From Dehalococcoidia bacterium (GTDB lineage: Bacteria; Chloroflexota; Dehalococcoidia; Tepidiformales; Tepidiformaceae): a stretch of DNA of 64,000 nucleotides. Below, piece by piece: positions 24,067-33,440 of this stretch. A program made the translations under genes and the position numbers. Below the pieces are notes generated by a model that worked only from the letters and a program-made list of their open reading frames with translations, ran no database searches and was not told the DNA's origin. How positions within the stretch are numbered: the stretch's first letter is position 1; each line of letters starts with the position of its first letter. The stretch lies in NCBI GenBank assembly GCA_020850615.1, contig JADZEI010000011.1:62001-126000 (forward strand), read 5' to 3'.

Positions 24067-24099
24067 GGGCCACCGGCAGCGGCGCGTGGTGGGGCGCGC

Positions 24100-27000
24100 T
24101 CAGTTCTGGGGGATGTCGGAGAGGCGGAGGGAGAGGACCTTCGAGACGCCGTCGCGGCCCATGGAGACGCCGTAGATGGCGCCGCCGACTTCGATCGTGC
24201 GGCGGTTGTGCGTCACTACGAGGAACTGCGTCTTTTCGGCGAGCGAGCGGAGCGACTGCGTGAAGCGGCCGACGTTCGCCTCGTCGAGGGCGGCGTCGAC
24301 TTCGTCGAGCACGCAGAAGGGCGCGGGGTTCGCGGAAAGCAGCGCGAAGAGCAGGGCCACCGCCGTGAGCGACCGTTCGCCGCCGGAGAGGAGGCTCAGG
24401 CTGCGGACGCGCTTGCCGGGGGGCTGGGCCTCGATCTCGATGCCGGTCTCGGCGAGGCGGTCGGGGTCGGTGAGGATGATCTGGGCGGAGCCACCGCCGA
24501 AGAAGGCGGTGAAGTATTCGCCGAAGGCCTTGTTCACGACCTCGTAGGTGGCGGCGAAGCGGGTGCGGATCTCCTCGTTGAGCGTGGTGATGGCGTCCCG
24601 GAGCTGCGCCTCGGCGTCGGCGAGATCGGCGAGCTGGGTGGTGAGGAACTCGTACCGCTCCTTGTTTTCGCGGTAGTCCTCGGGCGCCTCGGCGTTGATC
24701 GGGCCGAGCCGCCGGATCTGGCGGCGGATGTCCTCGATCTCGCGGCGCGTCTCCTCGACGTCGATGGCGGCGCCGCCCTGGATGCTCGGGGCGCGCTGTT
24801 CGCCGAAGAGCGGGTCCATCGTCGTCGCTTCGTCGAGCGAGACGATGCGGCCTGCGCGGTCCGGTGCGAGGCCCTCGCGCTCCATCTCGTGGCGCAGGTT
24901 GGCGATGATGTCACTGGAGCGGGCGACTTCCGCCTCGAGGTCGAGCCGCTGGCGGTCGATTTCGAGGAGGATGCCCTGGGCGTCGTTGTACTCGTCCTGG
25001 ACCATGCGCTCGTGGCTTTCGAGCCGGTGGAGCTCGTCGCGGTCGGGGGCGGCGTCGTCGGCGTAGCGGGCCTGTTCGAGGCGGATGGCATCGAGCTCGC
25101 GGGCGTGCTTGCCGAGCCGCTCGTCGATGACGCTGGCTTCGAGCTCGAGGTTGCGGGCCTGGAGCTTCTTGGCGGCGACCTGGCTGGTGAGCCGCTCGAT
25201 CGCCTTCTCGTGCTGGTCGTGCATGGCGCGGAGGGCGTTGCGCTCGCCTTCGACGGCCGCCTGGCGGGCGCTCGCGTCGGAGACGGCCTTGAGTGCGGTT
25301 TCGCGCTTGGCCGTGGCCGTGGCGAGCTCGCCTTCGAGCGCTTCGAGCGCGGCCTGGCGCTCGACGCGGCGGGCGACCAGCTCCCCGGCGGCTTCGGATG
25401 CCTGGGCGATGACCGCCTCGCGCGTGGCTTTTTCGCGTTCGATGTCGGCGCGGCGGCCGTAGACGGCGGCCATGTCGCGGCGGAGCTTGTGGAGGCGGTC
25501 GCGCTCCTTGCGCAGGTCGCCGCGGGCGCGCTCGGCCTGGCGGCGGAGGTTCTCGTAGGCGGTGTCGGCCTCGCGGGCCTGGGCAGCGAGCCGGTCGATG
25601 GCGTCGCGGCCGTTCTGGAGCTGGTGCTGGCTGACGTTGACGCGGCCGCGGAGCTCCTCGATGCGGGCGGGGAGCTCGTCCAGCTCGCGCTGGCGGACGA
25701 AGACGCCCTCCTCGGCGCCGCTCGTGCCGCCGGCGATGACGCCGCTCGGGTCGATGCAGGTGCCATCGAGCGTGACGACCGAGCCGAGCGACCGGCGGAG
25801 CATGCGCTGGGCGGTGGCCACGTCTTCGACGATGATGACGCGGCCGAGGAGCGTGTCGACCAGCGGGCGGAGGCGCTGCTCGCACTTCACGAGCTTCGCC
25901 GCGACGCCGACCACGCCCTTTTCCTTCTGGAGGTTCAGCGGGTAGTTGTGGCGGACGCCATCGAGCGCGATGAACTGGGCGCGGCCCTGCTTGCGCCGGT
26001 TGAGCAGGTCGATCGCCTGCAACGCCGTCGCTTCGTTGTCCACGACGACGGTGTGGAGGCGGTACTCGAGGGCGGCGTTGACGGCGGTTTCGAGGCCGGC
26101 GGGGACGCGCAGGTGGCGCGCGAGCAGGCCCAGCACGCCGTGCACCTCTGGCGGCTCGCCGAGGCTGCCGGGCTCGATGCCATCGATGAGGGCCTGGCCC
26201 ATGATGAGGACGTTGCGAGTGCCGGCGGTGACGCCGTCGTGCTCGGCCTGGACGCGCTTGAGCGCTTCGAGGCGGCCTTCGAGGTGGTCGAGCTCGCGGA
26301 GGTCCTGCATCCCGTCGGCTTCGTAGGCGCGGACCTCGTCCTGGACGCGGACGAGGCGCGAGCGGGCGTCCTCGGCGGCCTTGATGGCGCCCTCGTGCTG
26401 CGCCTCGACCTGCGCGACCTGGGCTTCGAGCTCGGCGAAGCGGCGCCCGTAGCCGATGAGCTCGACGAGGACGTGCTTGCGCCGCGCGACCACCTGTTCG
26501 AGCTCGCGGTCGAGATGGGTGATGCGCTGGGCGGCGGCGTCGGCCTCGCGGGTGGTCTGCTGGACGCGGCGGTCGTCACCGGCGGCGCCGTCGCGGAGTT
26601 CCTGGAAGCGGCTGCGCACAGCGGCATAATCGCGCTCGGCGAGCTCGAGCGCTTCGCGGCACTGGGTGACCATCTGGCGGGCCTGGTCGGCGTCTTCAGC
26701 GACCTGCAGACCGCGGCGGCCTTCGTCGACATCGGCGGAGGAGAGGTGCAGCTTCTCCGCTTCGAGCGCTTCGATTTCGAGGCCCACTTCCTCGCGGCGG
26801 ACGGTGACCATGGCGTGCCGCTCGCGGTCGAGGGCGATGGCCTGTTCGGCGAGCGACATGCGCTGCTCGATGTCGGTGAACTGCGCGTCGCGGCGGGTGA
26901 TGGCGTCGCGGCGCTTGCGGATCTCCTCACCGAGGGCGCGGAGCTGGTCGCGCAGGGCTGTGACGCGCTCGCTGGCGGTGCCGACCTCGGCGGTGCGCTG

Positions 27001-27747
27001 GTCCAGGTTCGCGCGGGCGCGGACGAGCTGGTTCTGGGCGTCGCTCCAGCGGTGGCCGTAGTAGAGGCGGAGGAGCTCGGCGAGGTGGCCGGAGAGCCGC
27101 TGGTGTTCGGCGGCACGGTCGGCCTGGCGGCTGAGCTGCGCGAGGCGGGGCTCGATCTCGTCGACGATCAGGCGGACGCGGCCGATGTTCTCCTGCGTGG
27201 CGGAGAGGCGATCCTGGGCCTCCTTGATGCGGAGGCGGAAGCGCTTCACGTCGGCGGCTTCGTCGAGGAAGTAGCGGCGCTCGTCCGGCGTCATGGTCAG
27301 GACTTCGTCGACGAGGCCCTGGCCCATGATCGTGTAGCTGTTCTGGCCGACGTCGCCCTTCATCAGGAGGTCGATGACGTCGCGGAGGCGGACGCGGGAG
27401 CCGTTCAGGAGATACTCGGAGTCGCCGTTGCGGTAGACGCGGCGCCCCACTTCGACTTCGGCGAAGTCGAGCGGCAGCCAGCGGTCGGTGTTGTCGAGGG
27501 TGAGAATGACCTCGGCGAGGCCGACGGCGGACTTCTCCTTCGTGCCGGAGAAGATGACGTCGTCCTGCTTCTTGGCGCGGAGGAGGCGGACGCTCTGTTC
27601 GCCGAGCACCCAGCGGATGGCGTCGGAGACGTTGCTCTTGCCCGAACCGTTGGGGCCGACGACGGCGGTGATGCCGGGCCCGAATTCGAAGACGGTGCGG
27701 TTGGCGAAGCTCTTGAAGCCCTGGATCGACAGCTTCTTGAGGTACAT
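24100..27747 (-). CDS. smc: Chromosome segregation SMC ATPase
   Basis: A 1215-residue structural-maintenance-of-chromosomes protein. The N-terminal Walker A is GPNGSGKS (residues 31-38). Long Glu/Arg-rich coiled coils run at about 165-500 and 680-1020. The hinge is at about 510-670 and includes ALEYRLHTVVVDNEATA. The C-terminal head has LLSGGERSLTAVALLFALL (signature) and CVLDEVDAALDEANV (Walker B and D-loop). Length and order are normal for bacterial SMC. It starts three bases after the rnc stop codon, a common gene pair. No scpA or scpB lies in the window. Confidence 0.97.
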   Translation of the reverse strand: MYLKKLSIQGFKSFANRTVFEFGPGITAVVGPNGSGKSNVSDAIRWVLGEQSVRLLRAKKQDDVIFSGTKEKSAVGLAEVILTLDNTDRWLPLDFAEVEVGRRVYRNGDSEYLLNGSRVRLRDVIDLLMKGDVGQNSYTIMGQGLVDEVLTMTPDERRYFLDEAADVKRFRLRIKEAQDRLSATQENIGRVRLIVDEIEPRLAQLSRQADRAAEHQRLSGHLAELLRLYYGHRWSDAQNQLVRARANLDQRTAEVGTASERVTALRDQLRALGEEIRKRRDAITRRDAQFTDIEQRMSLAEQAIALDRERHAMVTVRREEVGLEIEALEAEKLHLSSADVDEGRRGLQVAEDADQARQMVTQCREALELAERDYAAVRSRFQELRDGAAGDDRRVQQTTREADAAAQRITHLDRELEQVVARRKHVLVELIGYGRRFAELEAQVAQVEAQHEGAIKAAEDARSRLVRVQDEVRAYEADGMQDLRELDHLEGRLEALKRVQAEHDGVTAGTRNVLIMGQALIDGIEPGSLGEPPEVHGVLGLLARHLRVPAGLETAVNAALEYRLHTVVVDNEATALQAIDLLNRRKQGRAQFIALDGVRHNYPLNLQKEKGVVGVAAKLVKCEQRLRPLVDTLLGRVIIVEDVATAQRMLRRSLGSVVTLDGTCIDPSGVIAGGTSGAEEGVFVRQRELDELPARIEELRGRVNVSQHQLQNGRDAIDRLAAQAREADTAYENLRRQAERARGDLRKERDRLHKLRRDMAAVYGRRADIEREKATREAVIAQASEAAGELVARRVERQAALEALEGELATATAKRETALKAVSDASARQAAVEGERNALRAMHDQHEKAIERLTSQVAAKKLQARNLELEASVIDERLGKHARELDAIRLEQARYADDAAPDRDELHRLESHERMVQDEYNDAQGILLEIDRQRLDLEAEVARSSDIIANLRHEMEREGLAPDRAGRIVSLDEATTMDPLFGEQRAPSIQGGAAIDVEETRREIEDIRRQIRRLGPINAEAPEDYRENKERYEFLTTQLADLADAEAQLRDAITTLNEEIRTRFAATYEVVNKAFGEYFTAFFGGGSAQIILTDPDRLAETGIEIEAQPPGKRVRSLSLLSGGERSLTAVALLFALLSANPAPFCVLDEVDAALDEANVGRFTQSLRSLAEKTQFLVVTHNRRTIEVGGAIYGVSMGRDGVSKVLSLRLSDIPQN

Positions 27748-27750
27748 GCG

Positions 27751-28494
27751 CTACTCCTCGGCTCCGCTCGCGGTTAGCCGCGCGACAGCCTCGCGGGCAG
27801 CAGCCTGCTGCGCTTCGCGCTTGCTCGCGCCCTCGCCCCGCCCGAGGGTAGTGCCATCGACCCGGACCTCGACGACGAAGCGCCGGCTCGGCCCGCCCGG
27901 GTCTTCCTCAACCGTCACATATTCGGGCGGTTCGTGCCACCGTGCCTGGACGAGGTGCTGGAGGCTGGACTTGGGGTCGATCTGCGCGCCCTGGCGGCTG
28001 ATCTGCTGGAGCTCCGGGCCGAGAAGGCGGCGGATGAAGACGCCGGCCGCGCGGTAGCCGTGGGCGCGGTAGACGGCGCCGATCAGGGCTTCGAGGGCGC
28101 CCGCGAGGTTGCGTTCGCGCGAACGGCCCCCGGCCGCCTCCTCGCCGCGGCCGAGGATGAGGTGGGTGCCGAGGTCCAGGCGGCGGGCGGCGCGGGCGAG
28201 CGTACTGCCGCGGACGACGTCGGCGCGCATGCGGGTGAGCTCGCCTTCGCCGGCCTGTGGGTAGCGGCGGAAGAGCTCGTGGCCGACGACCATGCCGAGG
28301 ACGGCGTCGCCGAGGAACTCGAGGCGCTCGTTGGAGGCGCTGCGCGATTCGGACTCGTTCAGGAAGGACGCATGGGTGAGGGCCTGTTCGAGCAGGTCCG
28401 GCGGGAGCGGCTTCAACCCGAGGCGTTCCGCCAGGGCCTCGTGAGCGGCGGTTCGACCCAGCGGCACGGCACCTCCCCGGACGCGGCGCACCAT
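27751..28494 (-). CDS. rnc: Ribonuclease III
   Basis: A 247-residue double-strand-specific endoribonuclease. The catalytic domain has NERLEFLGDAVLGMVVGHEL (signature, near residue 54) and a second acidic site in LAGALEALIGAVY. The C-terminal double-stranded-RNA-binding domain begins near residue 172 and includes KREAQQAAAREAVARL. GTG at 28467, preceded by GGAGG, is a possible alternative start that would remove nine residues. It forms an operon with smc. Confidence 0.95.
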   Translation of the reverse strand: MVRRVRGGAVPLGRTAAHEALAERLGLKPLPPDLLEQALTHASFLNESESRSASNERLEFLGDAVLGMVVGHELFRRYPQAGEGELTRMRADVVRGSTLARAARRLDLGTHLILGRGEEAAGGRSRERNLAGALEALIGAVYRAHGYRAAGVFIRRLLGPELQQISRQGAQIDPKSSLQHLVQARWHEPPEYVTVEEDPGGPSRRFVVEVRVDGTTLGRGEGASKREAQQAAAREAVARLTASGAEE

Positions 28495-28599
28495 CCCGGT
28501 GCGAATCTCCCGGGAATTGCTAAGGCTGCATGATCATATGGCCCGCGTTTTTCCGGGGTCAAGGATAAGCTATGATTTCAGCCGGGCCAGAAGTCACCT

Positions 28600-28980
28600 A
28601 TGACAAGTACGAAATCTTCATGTTCGGTCTGCGACGAGGAACTCGAAGCGCACACGGAGGCGTGGTGCAACGCCTGCGGGCTGGCCTACCACCTGAATCA
28701 GCGGCTCGACCTGCCCGGGAAGGACTGCGGCCAGGTGTGGGTGAACGAGGAGTTCCTCGCGCTCGAATTCGCCTGCGACACCTGCCTGAACCCCGTGCCG
28801 GAGACGGGCTCGCTCGACGACGTGCTCGACCTGGGCGAAGCGGCGGCAGTTGCGGGGCTCACGGAACAGGCGCTGGCCGCGGCCGCAACCGCCGGCCAGG
28901 TGCCGCACCGGCTCACCGCCGGCGGGGTCTATCTCTTCAAACGGGGGGACCTCGCACCGTTCCTCCGGGGACGGCAATGA
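28600..28980 (+). CDS. Zinc-finger protein with C-terminal helix-turn-helix-like segment (paralogue A)
   Basis: A 126-residue protein I cannot assign to a named family. Residues 8-62 hold a cross-brace-like ligand set: C8-x2-C11, C23-x2-C26, H31, C43, and C59-x2-C62, resembling RING/PHD spacing. Residues 75-126 (LDLGEAAAVAGLTEQALAAA, then a GGVYLFKRGDLAPFL end) look like a MerR/excisionase-type DNA-binding segment. The first 65 residues share spacing with the next gene, so the two are probably paralogues. A TATGAT at about 28570 may be the -10. It overlaps the next ORF (ATGA). Confidence 0.6.
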   Translation: MTSTKSSCSVCDEELEAHTEAWCNACGLAYHLNQRLDLPGKDCGQVWVNEEFLALEFACDTCLNPVPETGSLDDVLDLGEAAAVAGLTEQALAAAATAGQVPHRLTAGGVYLFKRGDLAPFLRGRQ

Positions 28981-29213
28981 ATGACCGGAGTTCCTGTGTC
29001 GAATGCCACGAACCGCCCGGCGGCCGCAGCGTGCTCGTCTGCGCCGACTGCGGCGGGATCTTCCACTTCCCCGATGCGCGCGTGAACGAGCCAGGCATCC
29101 CCTGCGGCACGCACGAAATCGGCTTCCGCGACCTCCTCGGGCGCGATGTCGTCCCGCTCTGCCTGCGCTGCGCCATGGCGTTCCGGCTGCGCTTCGGGAT
29201 CCCGGCCCGATGA
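28977..29213 (+). CDS. Small zinc-finger protein (paralogue B)
   Basis: A 78-residue protein with C7-x2-C10, C22-x2-C25, H30, C43, H46 and C62-x2-C65, the same 11-residue gap between the first two Cys pairs and the same Cys-x4-His as the preceding protein. It lacks the DNA-binding tail. No family is recognised. It is embedded in a three-gene operon with ATGA overlaps at both ends (28977 and 29210), so the three proteins are probably made in fixed ratio and may form a complex. Confidence 0.6.
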   Translation: MNDRSSCVECHEPPGGRSVLVCADCGGIFHFPDARVNEPGIPCGTHEIGFRDLLGRDVVPLCLRCAMAFRLRFGIPAR

Positions 29214-29560
29214 GCGCCGCGGACCGCCGCCGCCGTCAGCGCGCCGCGAGCACGGGCACACCGGGCCAGGCGCAGCCGCAGCCGGCCCAGTTCACGCCGG
29301 TCGTGACGCCGATGCCGGAATGGAAGTGGCGCACGTTCCCGGTGCTGTTCGCGCTGAGCGCGGGGCTGTTCTTCGGGATCTGGGTTGGCTGGGCGACCGG
29401 GTTCATCGCCGGGGCCGACGACAACACGACGCCGACGAACATCGTGTTCATCGCGGCGGCGCTCCCGTTCGGCGCGGTGCTCTCGCGCTTCGCGACGCGG
29501 TTCATGATGAGCCGCCAGTGGATCAAGCCGAAGCCGGCGAAGCCCGCGAAGAAGCGGTAG
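29210..29560 (+). CDS. Small two-helix membrane protein
   Basis: A 116-residue protein. The N-terminal 45 residues are Arg- and Gln/Pro-rich and likely cytoplasmic. Helices lie at about residues 48-70 and 78-100, with a DDNTTPTN loop between them. The C-terminus is a Lys/Pro-rich basic tail. No family is recognised. It is the third gene of the zinc-finger operon, so it could anchor the two finger proteins to the membrane; that is inference only. Confidence 0.55.
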   Translation: MSAADRRRRQRAASTGTPGQAQPQPAQFTPVVTPMPEWKWRTFPVLFALSAGLFFGIWVGWATGFIAGADDNTTPTNIVFIAAALPFGAVLSRFATRFMMSRQWIKPKPAKPAKKR

Positions 29561-29567
29561 GGGCGGC

Positions 29568-29897
29568 TCACGACCGCGATTGGTAAATCGGGAGGGGGCC
29601 GAGGGGGGCGAACATCTCGATGAGGAGCTCTTCGAGGTCGCCGGTCCATTGCTCCCAGGTGCCGCGCGCGTAGGCGGCTTCGGGGCTGGCGAGCGATGCC
29701 TGCACCGACTCAGCGCTGTCGAAGGTGTAGATGCCGATCCAGGCGCCGCCATCGGTGCGGCCGGCCTTGATATCGGTGAACCCGGGGATGGCGCGCACAT
29801 CGTGGAGGTGGGCCGTGCGGAACCAGTCGCCGAAGCGCGGGGCGGCATCCGGCTTCGGGCGGGCGCGGACGAGGAGGAAGGGCCGGTCGCCGGTCAC
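29568..29897 (-). CDS. Dimeric alpha-beta barrel (ABM/EthD-like) protein
   Basis: A 109-residue protein with the layout of a ferredoxin-like dimeric barrel: an N-terminal strand (FLLVRARPKP), RFGDWFRTAHLHDVRAIPGF, then WIGIYTFDSAESVQASLASPE. This resembles EthD/NIPSNAP-type monooxygenase-fold proteins. The function is unknown. The GTG start overlaps the stop of the preceding kinase (GTGA). Confidence 0.6.
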   Translation of the reverse strand: MTGDRPFLLVRARPKPDAAPRFGDWFRTAHLHDVRAIPGFTDIKAGRTDGGAWIGIYTFDSAESVQASLASPEAAYARGTWEQWTGDLEELLIEMFAPLGPLPIYQSRS

Positions 29898-30427
29898 GCG
29901 TCGTCTCGTTCGAGCAGTGCAAGCACGAGGGCGACGGAGGCGGCCGTGGGGTAGCGGGAATCGATCACCACGACAGGAACGTTAAAGGGCTGGGGCCTTC
30001 TCCGCATCAGGTCGAACACGGCTTCGTCCGCCTGGGACCAGCCATCGCGCGGCCGGGAGAGGCGCTCGCGGACCGTGGCTTCGGGCGCGACCAGGCGGAC
30101 GGCCACCATGTCCGCGGCGCCGCGGTCCGCGAGGCGGACGAAGCGGCGGCGGTCGCGCTCAAAGAGGTTCGTAGCGTCGACGATGACGTTTCGCCCGGCG
30201 GAGAGTGCCGTCGCGGCGCGGGCGTGGATGGCGCCGAAGACGCGGGCGTGCTCGGGCGGCTCGTAGCGCGGCTCGGGAAAGAGCTCGCGGCGGACGGCGT
30301 CGCTTTCGAGGTGGAGGGCGCCCGTGGCAGCTCCGAGAGCGCGGGCGAAGGTGGTCTTACCCGTCCCGGGGAGGCCGGAAAGGAGGAAAAGGACGGCTTC
30401 GCGAGCGCGGGTTTTGCTGTCAGGCAT
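29894..30427 (-). CDS. P-loop kinase (polynucleotide kinase/zeta-toxin-like)
   Basis: A 177-residue AAA_33-type small kinase. Walker A is LSGLPGTGKTTFARAL near residue 17. It is followed by LESDAVRRELF, then GRNVIVDATNLFERDRRRF, the Asp-Ala-Thr-Asn segment typical of this family, and RLVAPEATVRERLSRP. The probable substrate is a small molecule or nucleic acid 5' end; it cannot be told from sequence. The ATG at 30427 is chosen because the upstream extension is hydrophobic and unconserved. It diverges from rpsO with a 58-base gap. Confidence 0.75.
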   Translation of the reverse strand: MPDSKTRAREAVLFLLSGLPGTGKTTFARALGAATGALHLESDAVRRELFPEPRYEPPEHARVFGAIHARAATALSAGRNVIVDATNLFERDRRRFVRLADRGAADMVAVRLVAPEATVRERLSRPRDGWSQADEAVFDLMRRRPQPFNVPVVVIDSRYPTAASVALVLALLERDDA

Positions 30428-30485
30428 CGGCTGTGATACGTTGCACGGGTTCACAAGATAGGCAAAGGACAAGAGAAGAAGAAGG

Positions 30486-30752
30486 TTGCTGACCCAAGAG
30501 CGCAAGACCGAACTGATCAAGAGCTTCGCCGCTCACGAAGGTGACACGGGTTCGCCCGAGGTCCAGGTTGCCATCCTGACGGAACGGATCAAGTACCTGA
30601 CCACGCACCTGAAGGCGAACAAGCACGACTACCACACACGCCGCGGCCTCCTGAAGCTGGTGGGACAGCGGCGCCGTCACTTGCGGTATCTGAACCACAA
30701 GGACGTGAACCGCTATCGCGATGTCATCGCGCGCCTCGGCCTCCGCAAATAG
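30486..30752 (+). CDS. rpsO: 30S ribosomal protein S15
   Basis: An 88-residue ribosomal protein that binds the central domain of 16S r[22 protein letters not shown] near residue 17 and [15 protein letters not shown] near residue 55 are diagnostic. The start codon appears to be TTG, within a purine-rich leader that supplies the Shine-Dalgarno region. The common rpsO-pnp gene order is kept, with a terminator hairpin at the gene end. Confidence 0.97.
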   Translation: MLTQERKTELIKSFAAHEGDTGSPEVQVAILTERIKYLTTHLKANKHDYHTRRGLLKLVGQRRRHLRYLNHKDVNRYRDVIARLGLRK

Positions 30753-30766
30753 CGGAGGCCTTTGTT
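30738..30766 (+). terminator. Intrinsic terminator/attenuator at the end of rpsO
   Basis: GGCCTCCGC and GCGGAGGCC form a perfect 9-bp stem with a 5-base loop, followed by TTTGTT. The stem includes the last rpsO codons and stop. In other bacteria the rpsO-pnp hairpin region is an RNase III/PNPase control point. Confidence 0.8.
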
Positions 30767-30935
30767 CATCTCGCGCTACGCCGGTCCCGCCGGCCTCACA
30801 CCAGCTGCCCTTTGCCTCCGCGCCCGAATGACCGGGGCGGCCGCCGTTCGTCCATCCCACGGCCGTGAACGCCAGGGCGAACCAGTCGAGAAGACGAAGA
30901 AGTAGAAGCAGGGCAAGAGAGAGAATCCAGAACGC

Positions 30936-33380
30936 ATGAATACCTACGAGATTGAGATCGGGGGGCGTCCGCTCACCATCCAGTACGGCATCCTGGCCCA
31001 GCAGGCCAACGGCGCCGTCACCGTCCGCCAGGGCGACACGGTCGTCCTCGTCACGGCCTGTATGGCCGATGCCCGGGAAGGGGTGGACTTCTTCCCGCTG
31101 ACGGTGGATTACGAGGAGCGCCTCTACGCCGTCGGCAAGATTCCCGGTGGCTTCCCGCGGCGCGAAGGCCGCGCCAGCACCGACGGCATCCTCGCGATGC
31201 GCCTCACGGACCGGCCGCTGCGCCCGCTCTTCCCGAAGGGCTTCCGCAACGAGGTCCAGGTTGTCGCGACCACGCTTTCGGCGGACCGCGAACACCAGCC
31301 GGACACGCTCATCACGATCGGCGCGAGCGCGGCCCTGATGATCAGCGACATCCCGTTCAACGGTCCGGTCAGCTCGGTCCGGGTGACGCGCCTGGACGGC
31401 GAGTACATCGTGAACCCGACCTTCGAGCAGGCCGAGCAGGGCGACTTCGACATCATCGTCGCCGGCACGCGGGACGCGGTGGTCATGGTCGAGGCGGGCG
31501 CGAAGGAAGCGCCGGAAGACGTGATCATCGAGGCGATCGAAGTCGCGATGGCGGCGAACCGCCAGATCATCGAGCTCCAGGACCAGATCGCAGCCGAAGC
31601 GGCGCCCGAGAAGAAGGCGTTCAACCCGGCGGTCGAGAACGAAGCGGCCTACAACACGGTCTATGAGCACCTGAAGGACCGGCTCGACGAGCTGGTCGCG
31701 ACCGCTGCGAGCGAGCGCAGCGACGCGAACAAGCAGCTCCGCGTCGAGCTGGCGGGGCACTTCGGCGAGCAGTTCACCAGCGGCGAGCTGAACGACGCGC
31801 TCTACAACGTGATCAAGAAGGCGATGCGCCGCCGGATCCTCGACGAGGGCCGCCGTGCCGATGGCCGCAGTGTCACCGACATCCGGGACCTGGACATCCA
31901 CGTGGGCGTGCTGCCCCGGACGCACGGGACGGGCCTGTTCCAGCGCGGCCAGACGCAGGTGCTCACGATCGCGACGCTCGGCGGCATCAGCATGGCCCAG
32001 AAGCTGGACACGCTTTCGCCGGACGAGTCGAAGCGGTACATGCACCACTACAACTTCCCGCCGTATTCGGTCGGTGAAGTGCGGCCGATGCGCGGCGCGG
32101 GCCGGCGGGAAATCGGGCACGGCGCCCTCGCCGAGCGCGCCCTCGAGCCGGTCATCCCGACCCAGGACGACTTCCCCTACGCGCTCCGCGTCGTGAGCGA
32201 GGTCATGTCCTCGAACGGCTCGACGTCGATGGCGAGCGTCTGCGGCTCGACTCTTGCGCTCATGGACGCGGGTGTGCCGATCAAGGCGCCGGTGGCCGGC
32301 ATCGCGATGGGCCTGATCATGGGCGACGACGGCAACTACCGCGTGCTGACGGACATCGCGGGCCAGGAAGACTTCATGGGCGACATGGACTTCAAGGTCG
32401 CCGGCACGCGCGAGGGCATCACCGCCCTGCAGATGGACATCAAGATCGGCGGCGTCTCGCGGGAGCTCCTCGAGACGGCGCTCCGCCAGGCGCGGGACGC
32501 GCGCGAGTACATCCTCGGCCGCATGGAAGAGGTCATCGCCGCGCCGCGCGAGGACGTGTCCCCGTACGCGCCGAAGATGTACCGGATCAACATCAACCCG
32601 GACCTGATCGGCACGGTCATCGGCCCCGGCGGCAAGATGATCCGCAAGATCCAGGAAGAGGCGGGCGGCGCGACGATCGACATCGAGGAAGACGGCACCG
32701 TCTTCGTCGGCGGCATCAACGAAGAAGTCGCGCGCAAGGCGATCAACATGATCGAGGGGCTCACCAAGGAGGTGAAGGTCGGCGAGATCTACACCGGCAA
32801 GGTGACGCGCCTGCTGAACTTCGGGGCATTCGTCGAAATCCTCCCGGGCAAGGAAGGCCTCGTCCACATCTCGCAGCTCGGCGAAGACCACGTCGAGCGG
32901 GTCGAGGACGAAGTGAACAGCGGCGACGAAGTGACCGTGATGGTCACGGAGATCGACAACCTGGGCCGCATCAACCTCTCGCGGCGGGCGGTGCTTCTCG
33001 GCGAGGAGCCGCCCCCGGCCTCGGAGCGCCCTTCGGGCGGTGACCGCGGCCGCGGCGGACGCAGTGGTGGCGGCGGCGGTGGCCGTGGCGGCGACCGCGG
33101 TGGCCGCGGCGGCGGTGGCGGCGGCGCCCCGCGCGGCGGCGGCGGCGGTGGCGGCGGCCAGCAGCGGGACTTCGCCCGCGACCGGGCGCCCCGCGGCGCC
33201 GGTGGCGGTGGCCAGCGCGGCGGCGGCGGGCAGTTCGGCCGCGGCAGCGGCGGCGGCACGCCGATGGGCGGCGTGAGCCGCGGCTGGGTGCGCCGGAACG
33301 AGACGGACGGGCCGCCAGCTCCTCCTCCGCCCCCGAAGCCGGGCCTCGGCGGCGCCGGCCGCTACGACGGCGACGAGTAG
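30936..33380 (+). CDS. pnp: Polyribonucleotide nucleotidyltransferase with RGG-rich tail
   Basis: An 814-residue PNPase, the phosphorolytic 3'-5' exoribonuclease. It has two RNase PH domains (about 1-215 and 310-545, including GMGRR-like active-site segments such as RRPDGR equivalents RRADGRS), a KH domain (about 550-615, [19 protein letters not shown]), and an S1 domain (about 620-690, [20 protein letters not shown]). Residues about 695-815 are an unusual Gly/Arg tail with many RGG and GGGGG units, ending in a proline run. Most PNPases stop after S1 near residue 710. The upstream 30767-30935 leader is purine-rich and gene-free. Confidence 0.96.
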   Translation: MNTYEIEIGGRPLTIQYGILAQQANGAVTVRQGDTVVLVTACMADAREGVDFFPLTVDYEERLYAVGKIPGGFPRREGRASTDGILAMRLTDRPLRPLFPKGFRNEVQVVATTLSADREHQPDTLITIGASAALMISDIPFNGPVSSVRVTRLDGEYIVNPTFEQAEQGDFDIIVAGTRDAVVMVEAGAKEAPEDVIIEAIEVAMAANRQIIELQDQIAAEAAPEKKAFNPAVENEAAYNTVYEHLKDRLDELVATAASERSDANKQLRVELAGHFGEQFTSGELNDALYNVIKKAMRRRILDEGRRADGRSVTDIRDLDIHVGVLPRTHGTGLFQRGQTQVLTIATLGGISMAQKLDTLSPDESKRYMHHYNFPPYSVGEVRPMRGAGRREIGHGALAERALEPVIPTQDDFPYALRVVSEVMSSNGSTSMASVCGSTLALMDAGVPIKAPVAGIAMGLIMGDDGNYRVLTDIAGQEDFMGDMDFKVAGTREGITALQMDIKIGGVSRELLETALRQARDAREYILGRMEEVIAAPREDVSPYAPKMYRININPDLIGTVIGPGGKMIRKIQEEAGGATIDIEEDGTVFVGGINEEVARKAINMIEGLTKEVKVGEIYTGKVTRLLNFGAFVEILPGKEGLVHISQLGEDHVERVEDEVNSGDEVTVMVTEIDNLGRINLSRRAVLLGEEPPPASERPSGGDRGRGGRSGGGGGGRGGDRGGRGGGGGGAPRGGGGGGGGQQRDFARDRAPRGAGGGGQRGGGGQFGRGSGGGTPMGGVSRGWVRRNETDGPPAPPPPPKPGLGGAGRYDGDE

Positions 33381-33407
33381 CCGCCGCAAACCAGCTCGAA
33401 CAACAGG

Positions 33408-33437
33408 AAGGGCGCCCCAAATGGGGCGCCCTTCTTC
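33408..33437. terminator. Terminator of pnp, probably bidirectional
   Basis: AAGGGCGCCCC and GGGGCGCCCTT form an 11-bp stem around AAAT, followed by CTTCTT. Its symmetry lets it act in both directions. Confidence 0.85.
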
Positions 33438-33440
33438 GTT

